A program made the position numbers and the translations under genes. A stretch of 64,000 bases of DNA from Alphaproteobacteria bacterium (GTDB lineage Bacteria > Pseudomonadota > Alphaproteobacteria > ATCC43930 > CGMCC-115725). This document shows positions 52,046 through 60,956 of the stretch, piece by piece. How positions within the stretch are numbered: position 1 is the stretch's first letter; each line of letters begins with the position of its first letter. The notes below the pieces were generated by a model. That model was given only the letters and a program-made list of their open reading frames with translations. It was not told the DNA's origin and did not search any database. Where the stretch lies: the NCBI GenBank assembly GCA_021325525.1, contig JAJPHB010000081.1, positions 1 through 64,000 on the forward strand, read 5' to 3'.

Positions 52046-53413
52046 ATGAAGACGCGAGAGGTCCGGACCGCCGCCGATGCGCGACGCATCGTCGAGGAAC
52101 GCGGCATTCGTCACGTCAAGCTCGGCCTCGTCGATGTCGACGGCGTCATGCGCGGAAAATACGTCTCGCGCGAGAAGTTCTTTTCGGCGCTGGAAGGCGG
52201 CTTCGGCTTCTGCGACGTGGTGCTGGGCTGGGATTCGAACGACCAGCTCGTCGACAATCTCGCCTATACCGGCTGGCATACCGCCTATCCCGACGCCCCG
52301 GCGCGCATCCTCCCGGAGAGCTGCCGCGAGATCCCCTTCGAGAGCGATGCCCTCTTCTTCCTCGCGGAATTCGCGCCGCCCGCCGAGGCGATCTGTCCGC
52401 GCGGCCTGCTCCGCCGGATCATCGCACGGGCGCGCGAGATCGGGTTCGAGCCCTACAGCGCCCTCGAATACGAGTTCTTCCTCTTCGAGGAGACGGCGCA
52501 TTCGGTGCGCGAAAAGAATTACCGCAACCTGAAGCCGATCACCCCAGGCTATTTCGGCTATTCGGTGCTCCGCAACTCGGTCTTTGCCGAGTTCTATCAT
52601 GAGCTTCTCGGCCTCTGCGAGGCGATGGACATGCCGATCGAGGGCCTCCATACCGAGACCGGCGCCGGCGTCCTCGAAGCCGCGATCGCCGTCGACAAAT
52701 CGCTCGAATCCGCCGACAAGGCGGCGCTCTTCAAGACCTTCACCAAGGTGCTGGCGCAGCGCCGCGGCTGGATCGCGACCTTCATGGCGAAATGGTCGCT
52801 GCAATGGCCGGGCCAGAGCGGCCATCTGCACCTTTCGCTGAAGGACCGCGACGGGAGGGGGGCCTTCCACGATCCCGAGAAGGCGCACGCGATGAGCGAC
52901 ACCATGCGCCATTTCCTTGCCGGCCAGCAGGCGCTGATGCCCGAGCTTCTGGCGATGATCGCGCCGACGGTGAACTCCTACACCCGCCTCATCCCCGGCT
53001 ATTGGGCGCCCACCCACGCGACCTGGGGCATCGAGAACCGGACCTGCGCCTTGCGCGTCATCCCGGGCTCGGCGAAGTCGCAGCGCATCGAATACCGCGT
53101 CGCCGCCGCCGACGGGAACCCCTATCTCGTCATCGCCGCGGCCCTGGGCTCCGGGCTCTGGGGCATCGAGAAGAAGCTGGAGCCGCTGCCGGCCGTCGCC
53201 GGCAATTCCTACGAGAAGCGCCATCCGGGGAAGCTGGCGCTGCCGGCGACGCTGTGGGAGGCGGCGCAGCGCCTCAAGGCGTCGAAGGCGGCGCGCGCGC
53301 TCTTCGGCGACGCCTTCGTCGAGCACTACGCGGCGACGCGCGAATGGGAGGAGCGCGAGGCGCGCAAATACATCACCGACTGGCAGCTCCAGCGCTATTT
53401 CGAGATCATCTGA
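52046..53413 (+). CDS. Glutamine synthetase family protein (gamma-glutamylpolyamine synthetase-like)
   Basis: A 455-residue GlnA-superfamily ligase. EYEFFLFEE (metal Glu), the GLHTETGAGVLEAAI and WPGQSGHLHLSL regions (Glu/His ligands) and NSYTRLIPGYWAPTHATWGIENRTCALRVI (ATP and glutamate binding) are intact. The adenylylation-site region and hexamer features of housekeeping GlnA are not evident, so an amine ligase such as PuuA/GlnA3-type is more likely. It attaches glutamate to an amine at ATP cost. The start is the ATG at 52046 with a GGGAGGGG site. Amine or gamma-glutamyl catabolic genes elsewhere in the window agree. Confidence 0.88.
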   Translation: MKTREVRTAADARRIVEERGIRHVKLGLVDVDGVMRGKYVSREKFFSALEGGFGFCDVVLGWDSNDQLVDNLAYTGWHTAYPDAPARILPESCREIPFESDALFFLAEFAPPAEAICPRGLLRRIIARAREIGFEPYSALEYEFFLFEETAHSVREKNYRNLKPITPGYFGYSVLRNSVFAEFYHELLGLCEAMDMPIEGLHTETGAGVLEAAIAVDKSLESADKAALFKTFTKVLAQRRGWIATFMAKWSLQWPGQSGHLHLSLKDRDGRGAFHDPEKAHAMSDTMRHFLAGQQALMPELLAMIAPTVNSYTRLIPGYWAPTHATWGIENRTCALRVIPGSAKSQRIEYRVAAADGNPYLVIAAALGSGLWGIEKKLEPLPAVAGNSYEKRHPGKLALPATLWEAAQRLKASKAARALFGDAFVEHYAATREWEEREARKYITDWQLQRYFEII

Positions 53414-53566
53414 GCGGCGCCCATCGGGCGAAGAGCGTCTGTGCGCTTCATCACAGGCGTGCATCGTTGCGCTTGCCGCGCGCATCGAACCCGCCTTACG
53501 CTCCTGCCGCGAGAGAAGGCCGCCCGCTTTCGCCTGGAGCGGGTCAGGTGAAGGGAGAGACAAGCG

Positions 53567-55228
53567 ATGGACGTGAAGCAAGCCTTTCAAGCGATGAAGT
53601 CGAAGCCGGTGCGGTTCTGGTTCTGCGCCCAGGACGAGAAAGGCAAACCCCGCCTTCTCTTCCATCCGACCCAAGTGCCGCAGACCGAGATCGACAAGGT
53701 CCTGAAGACGGCGAAGAACAAGACCGTCGCGAACGGCATGATGAAGCTGGAGAAGACGGGCGAGCTCAGCGTCATCACCAAGACGGCGGCGCCGCCTGCC
53801 CTCGCCAAGGGCGTGCAGGTCGTGGCGCGCGAAAGCAACGTCATGCCGAAGGCGATCAATCTCGTGACCCAGGCGATGCTCGAGAGCAAGGAGCTGGGCG
53901 AGCATTACAAGGGCGAGGACAAAAAGGCCGGCTGGCGTGCCGATGCAATGCGGCCCAAGGAGGGCGAATCCAAGGAGGAATTCGCCAAGCGGCAGAAGGA
54001 GGTGCGCGAGAGCGACGTCGTTACGACGAAATACTTCAACGAGGCCGAGCGAAAGAAGGCCGAGGTCATCTTTGACAAGGGCATCGCCAAGGACGCGAAG
54101 GGCCGGGCGCTCGATGATGGGCAGCGCGGCTTCGTCATGGATCCGAAGACCGGCAAGACCTACACCTTCGACGGCTCGCACCCGCACATGACGGCCGACG
54201 GCAAGAAGCAATGGGAGCACCATTCGAGCCCGCTGGGGGGCAAGGCGGTGGGCGGCGCCGGGATGATGAAGACAGATTTCCGCGGCAGCGTCACCGAGAT
54301 CAGCGATCAGAGCGGCCACTACAAGCCCAATGCCGAGCTGACTCATCAGGCGGTGAAGCATCTCGATGAGCAAGGCGCGCTCGACACGCCGATGCTCGAC
54401 GGCCATCGCGAGGCCAAGGTGCGTCTCCTCGACAAGAACGCCGCCATCACCGATGAGCAATGGCAAACGGTGAAGGGCGACAAGGCGGCGATCGAGCAGC
54501 AAGTGAAGCTCAACCAGCTCAAGGGGCCGCTCGGCGAGCAGGCCTTCGCCGAGCTGCAGCAGAAGCGGCCGGAGGAGCTGAAGAAGCTGCTCGCCTCAGG
54601 CAAGTACAAGACGATCGGCGATCTGAAGGCGGCGCTCGGCGCCACCGCGCTCAAGAAGCTGGAGGAGGAGGTCAAGAAGGACTCCTCGAAACTCGAAGCC
54701 AAGGCGAAGGAGCTCTATGCCAAGGCGCCCGGCGTCAAGGTGCCGGAGAACCAGGTCAACGCCCAGGCCTATATCAATTTGCTCGCCGGCGATGCCAATG
54801 CCAGCGTCACCAGGAAGAGCCAGTTCATTCAGTCCGAAGGCAACGAGGCGCAAATGAGGAACAAGGACCGCCTCAACCGCGAGCTCGAGGAGAAGCAGGC
54901 GAAAAAGCGCGAAACGCTCGATACTCTCGCCGAGAAGCGCGCCGCGGTCCATGATGCGCGGATCAAGAAGGAGCAAGCGAAGCAGGCGAATGCAAACTCC
55001 GCGAGCGCAACTGGCGACGTGCAGAACAGGCCGGGTAGCTATGCCGACGTGACGAATCTCCAGCCGCAGACGGATGAGGAGCAGGGGGAAGGCCAGCCCC
55101 TCAAGGCCGCAAGGTCGGGCGGCTACATCACTCCCGATGGCGCGCCCAAGAAATCCGGCAAAGAGACGATGAAGAAAGGGAAACCCATCGAGATGATGAA
55201 GCGCGGCCCCGACGGCTATATGTCCTAG
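53567..55228 (+). CDS. Lysine-rich protein with HHSS...SGHYKP module, function unknown
   Basis: A 553-residue protein unlike its neighbours: rich in lysine, with lower GC. Residues 1-95 form a compact domain (MDVKQAFQAMKSKPVRFWFC, VARESNVMPKAINL). Around residue 185 comes RGFVMDPKTGKTYTFDGSHP, then HHSS at 218-221, GGKAVGGAG, and ISDQSGHYKPN (SGHYKP at 249-254). An HHSS-AG-SGHYxP arrangement recurs in secreted or effector-like bacterial proteins, whose role I cannot name. The C-terminal 250 residues are charged helices with likely coiled coils (KKLEEEVKK..., NRELEEKQAKKRETL). No signal peptide or membrane helix. A terminator follows. Confidence 0.7.
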   Translation: MDVKQAFQAMKSKPVRFWFCAQDEKGKPRLLFHPTQVPQTEIDKVLKTAKNKTVANGMMKLEKTGELSVITKTAAPPALAKGVQVVARESNVMPKAINLVTQAMLESKELGEHYKGEDKKAGWRADAMRPKEGESKEEFAKRQKEVRESDVVTTKYFNEAERKKAEVIFDKGIAKDAKGRALDDGQRGFVMDPKTGKTYTFDGSHPHMTADGKKQWEHHSSPLGGKAVGGAGMMKTDFRGSVTEISDQSGHYKPNAELTHQAVKHLDEQGALDTPMLDGHREAKVRLLDKNAAITDEQWQTVKGDKAAIEQQVKLNQLKGPLGEQAFAELQQKRPEELKKLLASGKYKTIGDLKAALGATALKKLEEEVKKDSSKLEAKAKELYAKAPGVKVPENQVNAQAYINLLAGDANASVTRKSQFIQSEGNEAQMRNKDRLNRELEEKQAKKRETLDTLAEKRAAVHDARIKKEQAKQANANSASATGDVQNRPGSYADVTNLQPQTDEEQGEGQPLKAARSGGYITPDGAPKKSGKETMKKGKPIEMMKRGPDGYMS

Positions 55229-55248
55229 AACAGCCGGGCAGCCGGGGG

Positions 55249-55285
55249 AGAGGGCGGCGTCGCGAATCGCGCCGCCCTCTTTCTC
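55249..55285 (+). terminator. Intrinsic terminator after the lysine-rich protein gene
   Basis: AGAGGGCGGCG (55249-55259) pairs perfectly with CGCCGCCCTCT (55270-55280) around a 10-base loop and is followed by TTCTC. It begins 20 bases after the stop codon. Confidence 0.7.
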
Positions 55286-55366
55286 GCCGCGAGAATCACC
55301 TGACAGGGCGGGGCGCGGCGATCTATAAAAACCGCCATTTCACTCCGTGGCGGGACACTCACCGAC

Positions 55367-56758
55367 ATGCCCGAGACCTTGCGCACCCATTCGCCCGGCG
55401 ACGGCCGCCTCTATGTCGAGCGGCCGCTCGCGACGGCGGCCGAGATCGACCGGGCGCTCGCCGCGGCGCGCCGCGCGCAGCGCCTGTGGCGGAGCGTTCC
55501 GGTCGGCGAGCGCGTCGCCCTCATCCGCCGCTTCGTCGATGCCTTCGAGAGCAAGGCGGATGCCATCGCCGAGGAGATCTCGCGCCAGATGGGGCGTCCC
55601 GTCAAATACAGCCCTGGCGAGGTGCGCGGCCTCGCCGAGCGCGCGCGCTACATGGCCGGGATCGCCGAGGAAGAGCTCGCCGATCTGCGCATCGAGCCCA
55701 AGGACGGCTTCACCCGCTTCATTCGCCACGAGCCTCTCGGCACCGTCTTCGTCCTCGCACCCTGGAACTACCCCTATCTCACCGCCGTCAACGCCATCGT
55801 CCCGGCGCTTCTCGCCGGCAACGCCGTCATCCTGAAGCATTCGCACCAGACGCCGCTTTGCGCGGAGCGCTTTGCCGAAGCCTTCGCCGCGGCCGGCCTG
55901 CCCGACGGTGTCTTCCAGTATCTTCATCTCGGGCACGCCGATGCCGAGCGCATCATCGCCGGCGATGCCGTCGATTTCGTCGCCTTCACCGGCTCGGTGC
56001 CGGGCGGCCATGCGGTGGTGCGGGCGGCCGCCGGACGCTTCATCGGCACCGGCCTCGAGCTCGGCGGCAAGGATCCGGCCTATGTGCGCCCCGACGCCGA
56101 TCTGACACATGCCGTCGAGAACCTCGTCGACGGCGCCTTCTTCAACAGCGGCCAGTCCTGCTGCGGCATCGAGCGCATCTATGTCCATGGCGCGGTCTAT
56201 GATCGCTTCGTCGAGGCCTATGCGGCACTGACGCGGCAATACCGTTTGGGCGATCCGCTCGATCCGGCGACGACGCTGGGTCCCATGGTGCGCGCGGCGG
56301 CGGCCGACTTCGTCCGCGGCCAGATCGCCGAGGCGCTGCGCGGCGGCGCCCGCGCTCTCATCGACGAAGCGGCGTTTCCCGCCTCGCGCCCGGGCACGCC
56401 CTATCTCGCGCCGCAGGTCCTGGTCGGCGTCGATCACGGCATGCGGGTCATGACCGAGGAGAGCTTCGGCCCGGTCGTCGGCATCATGAAGGTCGCCTCC
56501 GACGAGGAGGCGGTGCAGCTCATGAATGACAGCCGCTACGGCCTCACCGCCGCCATCTGGACGTCCGACGAGGAAGCCGCGATCGCCATCGGCGACAAGG
56601 TCGAGACCGGCACCTGGTTCATGAACCGCTGCGATTATCTCGATCCCGCCTTGGCCTGGACGGGCGTCAAGGATTCGGGCCGCGGCTGCACCTTGTCGCG
56701 CCTCGGCTTCGCGGCGCTGACGCGTCCCAAATCCTTCCATCTGCGGGTGACGACATGA
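55367..56758 (+). CDS. Aldehyde dehydrogenase family protein
   Basis: A 463-residue NAD(P)-dependent enzyme. LAPWNYPYLTAVNAI and ILKHSHQTPL (cofactor site), FTGSVPGG, the general-base Glu231 in GLELGGKDPAYV and the catalytic Cys265 in NSGQSCCGIERIY are present. The end, WTGVKDSGRGCTLSRLGF, is family-typical. The substrate is unknown; an aminoaldehyde or gamma-glutamyl aldehyde is possible, given the GS-like ligase two genes upstream. The stop overlaps the start of a small lipoprotein gene (ATGA). Confidence 0.93.
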   Translation: MPETLRTHSPGDGRLYVERPLATAAEIDRALAAARRAQRLWRSVPVGERVALIRRFVDAFESKADAIAEEISRQMGRPVKYSPGEVRGLAERARYMAGIAEEELADLRIEPKDGFTRFIRHEPLGTVFVLAPWNYPYLTAVNAIVPALLAGNAVILKHSHQTPLCAERFAEAFAAAGLPDGVFQYLHLGHADAERIIAGDAVDFVAFTGSVPGGHAVVRAAAGRFIGTGLELGGKDPAYVRPDADLTHAVENLVDGAFFNSGQSCCGIERIYVHGAVYDRFVEAYAALTRQYRLGDPLDPATTLGPMVRAAAADFVRGQIAEALRGGARALIDEAAFPASRPGTPYLAPQVLVGVDHGMRVMTEESFGPVVGIMKVASDEEAVQLMNDSRYGLTAAIWTSDEEAAIAIGDKVETGTWFMNRCDYLDPALAWTGVKDSGRGCTLSRLGFAALTRPKSFHLRVTT

Positions 56759-56892
56759 ACTCGACGATGCGGCCGCTCTCGCGCCTGTCGCTGGTCCTGC
56801 TCGGAATGCTGACGGTCGCCGCCTGCTCGGGATTGACGATCGGGCCAGTTCCCGATTTCACCTGCCCGCCCCGCTGCCATCCCGGCCAGTAG
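56755..56892 (+). CDS. Small predicted lipoprotein (45 aa)
   Basis: A 46-codon gene. MNSTMRPLSRLSLVLLGMLTVAAC is a lipoprotein signal peptide with lipobox VAAC (Cys24); the mature part is only about 22 residues, Pro/Cys-rich (CPPRCHPG). Its ATG overlaps the aldehyde dehydrogenase stop, so it is translationally coupled. It resembles the tiny lipoproteins of unknown role common in this group. Confidence 0.7.
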   Translation: MNSTMRPLSRLSLVLLGMLTVAACSGLTIGPVPDFTCPPRCHPGQ

Positions 56893-56907
56893 GGGCCGGC
56901 CGCGGCG

Positions 56908-57336
56908 TCAGCCCGGCCGTCTTCGGCGCTCGCGCGCCTTGACCAGCAGCCGCACCTGGCCGATGGCGAGCGCCAGATCCTCGTCCGAGAGCGCGCGGGC
57001 GAGCTGGCGCAGATCCGCCTCGCGGCGGCGGCGTTTTTCCGCCGCGTTCGGCCTCTCGGCGCGCGTGACGACGGTCATGCCGGGGACGCTTGCGGCCGGC
57101 GCGAAGCCGGTTCGTCCGGCGATGTAGTCGCGCATCCACTGCGTCGCCGAGGCGCGGGCGCCCGGTACGCCGCGCTCCGGGTCCGGCAGATCCGACCACG
57201 CCGGCGGTGCCAATCCCGGCCGTCGCAGCAGCTCCGAGCCGAGCGCCGCCCGCCGCCGCGCCGTGGTGCAGCCGCGCGGCGCCGGTTTTAGCGCCAGCAG
57301 CGGCGCTTCCTTCGGGATGAGACGCGCAAATTGCAT
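56908..57336 (-). CDS. Hypothetical protein (142 aa), Arg-rich
   Basis: A basic protein opening MQFARLIPKEAPLLALKPAP with a GGGAG site eight bases before the ATG. The C-terminal half is helical and charged (AERPNAAEKRRRREADLRQLARALSDEDLALAIGQ). No family is recognised and no membrane segment is present. It converges with the small lipoprotein gene and is divergent from the alcohol dehydrogenase. Codon use matches the neighbourhood, so it is probably real. Confidence 0.5.
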   Translation of the reverse strand: MQFARLIPKEAPLLALKPAPRGCTTARRRAALGSELLRRPGLAPPAWSDLPDPERGVPGARASATQWMRDYIAGRTGFAPAASVPGMTVVTRAERPNAAEKRRRREADLRQLARALSDEDLALAIGQVRLLVKARERRRRPG

Positions 57337-57412
57337 GGAAAGTGCTCCCGGTTTTTGTCCCGCCTATGAGGAATCTTTAGCTAAAACGCCGGAGGACGGA
57401 CAGAGATTTACT

Positions 57413-57435
57413 TTCAAATACGGTTTTCATTTGAA
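57413..57435. promoter_or_regulatory. AT-rich inverted repeat upstream of the alcohol dehydrogenase
   Basis: TTCAAAT (57413-57419) and ATTTGAA (57429-57435) are perfect arms around nine bases in an unusually AT-rich 213-base gap. A binding site or promoter element is likely for the alcohol dehydrogenase or the divergent hypothetical gene. Confidence 0.45.
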
Positions 57436-57549
57436 GCAAATCTGCGGAAAATGCCGGAGGATGCGGCGATGTTGACTCGCGCCCCGCGCTCTGGCGGATT
57501 GTCGCCGCCGAACGGAGCCGGCCCTCACTCCCTGACACGGAAGGCATCG

Positions 57550-58728
57550 ATGACCCCGTCACCCGCCAGCCTGCGCGCCAATTGGAACTACCCGACGAGC
57601 GTGCGCTTCGGCACCGGCCGCATCGCCGAGCTCGCCGATTGCTGCAAGGCGGCGGGGATCGCGCGCCCGCTCCTCGTGACCGATCCCGGCCTCGCCGGCT
57701 CCGCCATGGTCCGCGAGGCGGTGGCGGCGAACGAGAAGGCGGGGCTGCCGACCGCCGTCTTCAGCGAGCTCAAGAGCAACCCGGTGGCGCAGAACGTGAC
57801 CGACGGCATCGCCGCCTTTCGCCGCGGCCGGCACGACGGCGTCATCGGCTTCGGCGGCGGCAGCGCCCTCGACACAGGCAAGGTCATCGCCTTCATGCAG
57901 GGCCAGACGAGGCCGATCTGGGATTTCGAGGACATCGGCGATTGGTGGACGCGCGCCGATCCGAAGGGCATCGCCCCCGTCATCGCCGTTGCCACCACCG
58001 CCGGCACCGGCTCCGAGGTCGGCCGCTCCGGCGTCATCACCGACGAGGCGACGCATACCAAGAAGATCATCTTCCATCCGAAGATGATGCCGGTCATCGT
58101 CATCATCGACCCGGCGCTGATGGTGGGCCTGCCGCCGCATCTGACCGCGGCGACCGGCATGGACGCGCTCGCCCACAATCTCGAAGCCTATCTCGCGCCC
58201 GCCTATCACCCGATGGCGGACGGCATCGGCCTCGAAGGCATCCGCCTCATCAAGGAGTTCCTGCCGCGCGCCGTCGCCGACGGCAAGGATCTGGAAGCGC
58301 GGGCGCAGATGGCGGTCGCCGCCAGCATGGGCGCCACCGCCTTCCAGAAGGGCTTGGGCGCCATCCATTCGCTGAGCCATCCCGTGGGCGCGCTCTACGA
58401 CGCCCATCACGGCCTCACCAACGCCGTCTTCATGCCCTATGTGCTGGCCTTCAACCGGCCCGCCATCGCCGAGAAGGCGGCGCGCATCGCCCGCTATCTC
58501 GGCCTCGCCCGGGCGGACCTGACCGGCCTTATCGATTGGGTGCTGGAGCTGCGGCAGACGATCGGCATTCCGCATACGCTCGGCGGACTCAAAGTCGGGC
58601 CCGAGCGCTTCGCCGAGATGGCGGAGATGGCGGCGGTCGATCCGACGGCGAGCAGCAACCCGGTCAAGGTCGGGCCGGCCGAGCTGCGCCGTCTCTACGA
58701 GGACGCGCTTGAGGGACGCCTCGCCTGA
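57550..58728 (+). CDS. Iron-containing alcohol dehydrogenase
   Basis: A 392-residue group-III dehydrogenase. The NAD-binding GFGGGSALDTGKVIAFM motif and TTAGTGSEVGRSGVITDE are intact, and the metal-ligand set lies in ATGMDALAHNLEAYLAP (Asp, His) and HSLSHPVGALYDAHHGLTNA (two His). A short-chain alcohol or hydroxy acid is the expected substrate. I chose the ATG at 57550 with GGAAGG upstream, because the 33 residues before it do not fit the family. Its 3' end overlaps the GNAT gene by 20 bases. Confidence 0.93.
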   Translation: MTPSPASLRANWNYPTSVRFGTGRIAELADCCKAAGIARPLLVTDPGLAGSAMVREAVAANEKAGLPTAVFSELKSNPVAQNVTDGIAAFRRGRHDGVIGFGGGSALDTGKVIAFMQGQTRPIWDFEDIGDWWTRADPKGIAPVIAVATTAGTGSEVGRSGVITDEATHTKKIIFHPKMMPVIVIIDPALMVGLPPHLTAATGMDALAHNLEAYLAPAYHPMADGIGLEGIRLIKEFLPRAVADGKDLEARAQMAVAASMGATAFQKGLGAIHSLSHPVGALYDAHHGLTNAVFMPYVLAFNRPAIAEKAARIARYLGLARADLTGLIDWVLELRQTIGIPHTLGGLKVGPERFAEMAEMAAVDPTASSNPVKVGPAELRRLYEDALEGRLA

Positions 58729-59218
58729 GGCGCGGCTGCGCCGCGCCGGGCAGGCGGACGCCGCCGCCATCCTCGCCGTCCTCCGCGCCGCCTTTTCCGA
58801 GCACGAAGGCAGGCTCGCCCCACCGTCCGGGGCGCTGAGCGAGAGCGTGGCGACCATCGAGCGCCGCCTCGAAACCGAGACATGCCTCGTCGCCGAGCGG
58901 GACGGGCGGCTCGTCGCCGCTGTCTTCTACAAGGATCACGGCGACCACCTCTATTTCGGCCGCCTCTCGGTGCGCCCGGAATGGCGTGGGCGCGGCCTCG
59001 CGCGGCGGATGATTGCTGCGATCGAGGCGGCGGCGCGCGCCGCCGGCATCGACAGGGTGGCGCTCAATGTCCGGATCGCGCTGCCGGGCAACATCGCCTT
59101 CTTCGTGTGGCTCGGCTACCGCGAGGTCGCGCGCGAGACGCATGCCGGCTTCAGCGCGCCGACCTCGCTGCGCCTCGAAAAGCGCCTCGGCCGGGGCGTC
59201 GGGCTCAGCCGCCCTTGA
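58709..59218 (+). CDS. GNAT family N-acetyltransferase
   Basis: A 169-residue acetyltransferase. ARLRRAGQADAAAILAVLRAAF is the N-terminal strand-helix, LSVRPEWRGRGLARRMIAAIE the acetyl-CoA motif (R-G-x-G) and LNVRIALPGNIAFFVWLGYREVARE the C-terminal motif B region. The start is TTG inside the alcohol dehydrogenase coding region, a 20-base overlap typical of operon partners. The acceptor (amine, amino acid or protein) is unknown. It converges with an ABC permease gene, the 3' ends overlapping by 14 bases. Confidence 0.87.
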   Translation: MRDASPEARLRRAGQADAAAILAVLRAAFSEHEGRLAPPSGALSESVATIERRLETETCLVAERDGRLVAAVFYKDHGDHLYFGRLSVRPEWRGRGLARRMIAAIEAAARAAGIDRVALNVRIALPGNIAFFVWLGYREVARETHAGFSAPTSLRLEKRLGRGVGLSRP

Positions 59219-60047
59219 CGCCCCCCGCGGTGAGGCCGGCCACGATCTCCTTCTGCGCCAGCAGGGTGAGCAGCAGCACGGGTGCGGTCACGACGAGGGC
59301 GGCGGCGGCGAGCGGGCCCCAGCTCACCTGCTCGAAGGTCAGCACATTGTAGACGGCGACGGGCAGCGTCCGCGTCGTCCGACCCGCGAGGACGATGCCG
59401 AAGAGGAAGTTGTTCCAGCTGAAGATAAAGGCGAGGATGGTCGCCACCGTGACGCCGGGCCGCGCCAGCGGCAGCGCGACATGGCGGAAGGCCTGCCAGA
59501 TCGTGGCGCCGTCGACGAGCGCCGCCTCTTCGAGCTCGCGCGGCAGCCCCTCGAAGAAGCCGATCATGACCCAGACGACGATGGGCACGGTGATGACGAG
59601 ATGGGTGATGACGATCGGCGTCAGCGTGCCGAGGAGGCCGAGCCACTGGAAGAGCAGGAAGAGCGGAATGAGGTAGGAGAGGCCGGGCGTAATGCGGGCG
59701 ATGAGGATCAGCATCGCCGCCCGCGCCGCGCGCGCCTTGGCGATGCCGTAGCCGGCCGGCACGCCGATGGCGAGGGCGAGCGCCGTCGCGCTGAAGGAGA
59801 CGATGCAGGAATTGACGGTGTAGCGCAGGAAGTCGTTCTCGGCGAAGACCTTGACGAAATTGGCGAAGGTCGGCGGATGCGGAACGAAGACCGGCGGAAA
59901 GGCCATGTTGTCGACCTCGTTCTTGAGCGAGAGCGACAGCATCCAGAGGAAGACGAACGCCGCCGGCGAGACCAGCGCCAGCACCGAGAGGCCGAGCCCG
60001 GCGCGCTTTGCGAGGCGCGCGGCCTTGCTGCGGCGCCTCACTGCCAT
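59205..60047 (-). CDS. ABC transporter permease (MalG/UgpE-like)
   Basis: A 280-residue permease with six helices. The EAA loop GLPRELEEAALVDGATIWQAFRHVALPLARPG and the SWNNFLFGIVLAG C-terminal segment identify the carbohydrate-type MalG branch. It is the third gene of an SBP-permease-permease unit and overlaps the preceding permease by 10 bases. No ATPase gene follows; the opposite-strand GNAT gene lies at its 3' end. Confidence 0.92.
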   Translation of the reverse strand: MAVRRRSKAARLAKRAGLGLSVLALVSPAAFVFLWMLSLSLKNEVDNMAFPPVFVPHPPTFANFVKVFAENDFLRYTVNSCIVSFSATALALAIGVPAGYGIAKARAARAAMLILIARITPGLSYLIPLFLLFQWLGLLGTLTPIVITHLVITVPIVVWVMIGFFEGLPRELEEAALVDGATIWQAFRHVALPLARPGVTVATILAFIFSWNNFLFGIVLAGRTTRTLPVAVYNVLTFEQVSWGPLAAAALVVTAPVLLLTLLAQKEIVAGLTAGGVKGG

Positions 60048-60955
60048 TTCGCGCGCTGCCGCATGGCGAGCAGGACGAGGCTGACGGCGATGATGAGGAT
60101 GAAGAAGACGACCGTGACGGCGCCGGCATATCCCAGGTGGTAATAGGCGAAGGCCTGCTGATAGAGGAAGATGTTGATGGTCTCGCTGGCGGTGCCGGGC
60201 CCGCCCTGCGTGATGACGTAAATGACGTCGAAGGATTTGAGGGCGTCGATGGTGCGGATGACGCCGGCGACGACGATGAAGGGCCAGATGAGCGGCAGGG
60301 TGATGTGGCGGAAGGTCTGCCAGGCGCCGGCGCCGTCGAGGAGCGCCGCTTCGTAAGGATCGCGCGGCAGGCTGGCGAGGCCGCCCAGAACGATCAGCAT
60401 GACGAGCGGTGTCCATTGCCAGGTCTCGACCAGGGCGAGGGTCGGGATCACCGTGTCGGCGCTGTAGGTCCAGCTTGCGGGCGGCAGGCCGAGCGCGCTC
60501 AGGAGGTAGTTGAGGACGCCGAGCTGGGGATGGAACATCATCGACCAGACCAGGGCGATCGCGACGGGCGTCGCCATCATCGGCAGGATGAAGACCGTGC
60601 GGGCGAGGCCGCGCAGGGGAAAACGCTCGTTGAAGGCGAGCGCCGCGGCGACGCCGAGGATGACCGGCGCGGCGACGGCAAGGGCGGCGAAATAGAGCGT
60701 GCGCAGGATCGCCCAGGCGAAGCGCGCGTCCGCGGCGAGCTTCAGATAGTTGCCGAGCCCCATAAAGAGGGCGCCGCCCGAAGGCTCCCACTCGTGCACC
60801 GACATGTAGAGGGTGAAGAGCCAGGGGAAGACGATGACCGCGAGCACGATGGCGGCGGCGGGCAGGGCGAAGGCCCAGTAGCGCCGCCGATAATGGGCGC
60901 GGCGTCCCGCCGCGGCGCGCGCCGCGCCCGTCGCCCGGGTCAGCGCCTCGGCCAC
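60038..60955 (-). CDS. ABC transporter permease (MalF/UgpA-like)
   Basis: A 305-residue permease with six helices. The contact loop LPRDPYEAALLDGAGAWQTFRHITLPLIWPFI is the EAA motif, and ITQGGPGTASETINIFLYQQAF is a MalF/UgpA-type C-terminal hallmark. It starts one base after the binding-protein stop (60957), overlaps the next permease, and serves the same importer. Confidence 0.92.
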   Translation of the reverse strand: MAEALTRATGAARAAAGRRAHYRRRYWAFALPAAAIVLAVIVFPWLFTLYMSVHEWEPSGGALFMGLGNYLKLAADARFAWAILRTLYFAALAVAAPVILGVAAALAFNERFPLRGLARTVFILPMMATPVAIALVWSMMFHPQLGVLNYLLSALGLPPASWTYSADTVIPTLALVETWQWTPLVMLIVLGGLASLPRDPYEAALLDGAGAWQTFRHITLPLIWPFIVVAGVIRTIDALKSFDVIYVITQGGPGTASETINIFLYQQAFAYYHLGYAGAVTVVFFILIIAVSLVLLAMRQRAKWQ

Positions 60956-60956
60956 C

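Noticed and set aside
51992-54502. A long minus-strand open frame opposite the glutamine-synthetase-like gene and the lysine-rich gene.
   Set aside because: It covers two unrelated sense genes plus their gap, has no ribosome-binding site or family motif, and is explained by codon bias of the sense strand.
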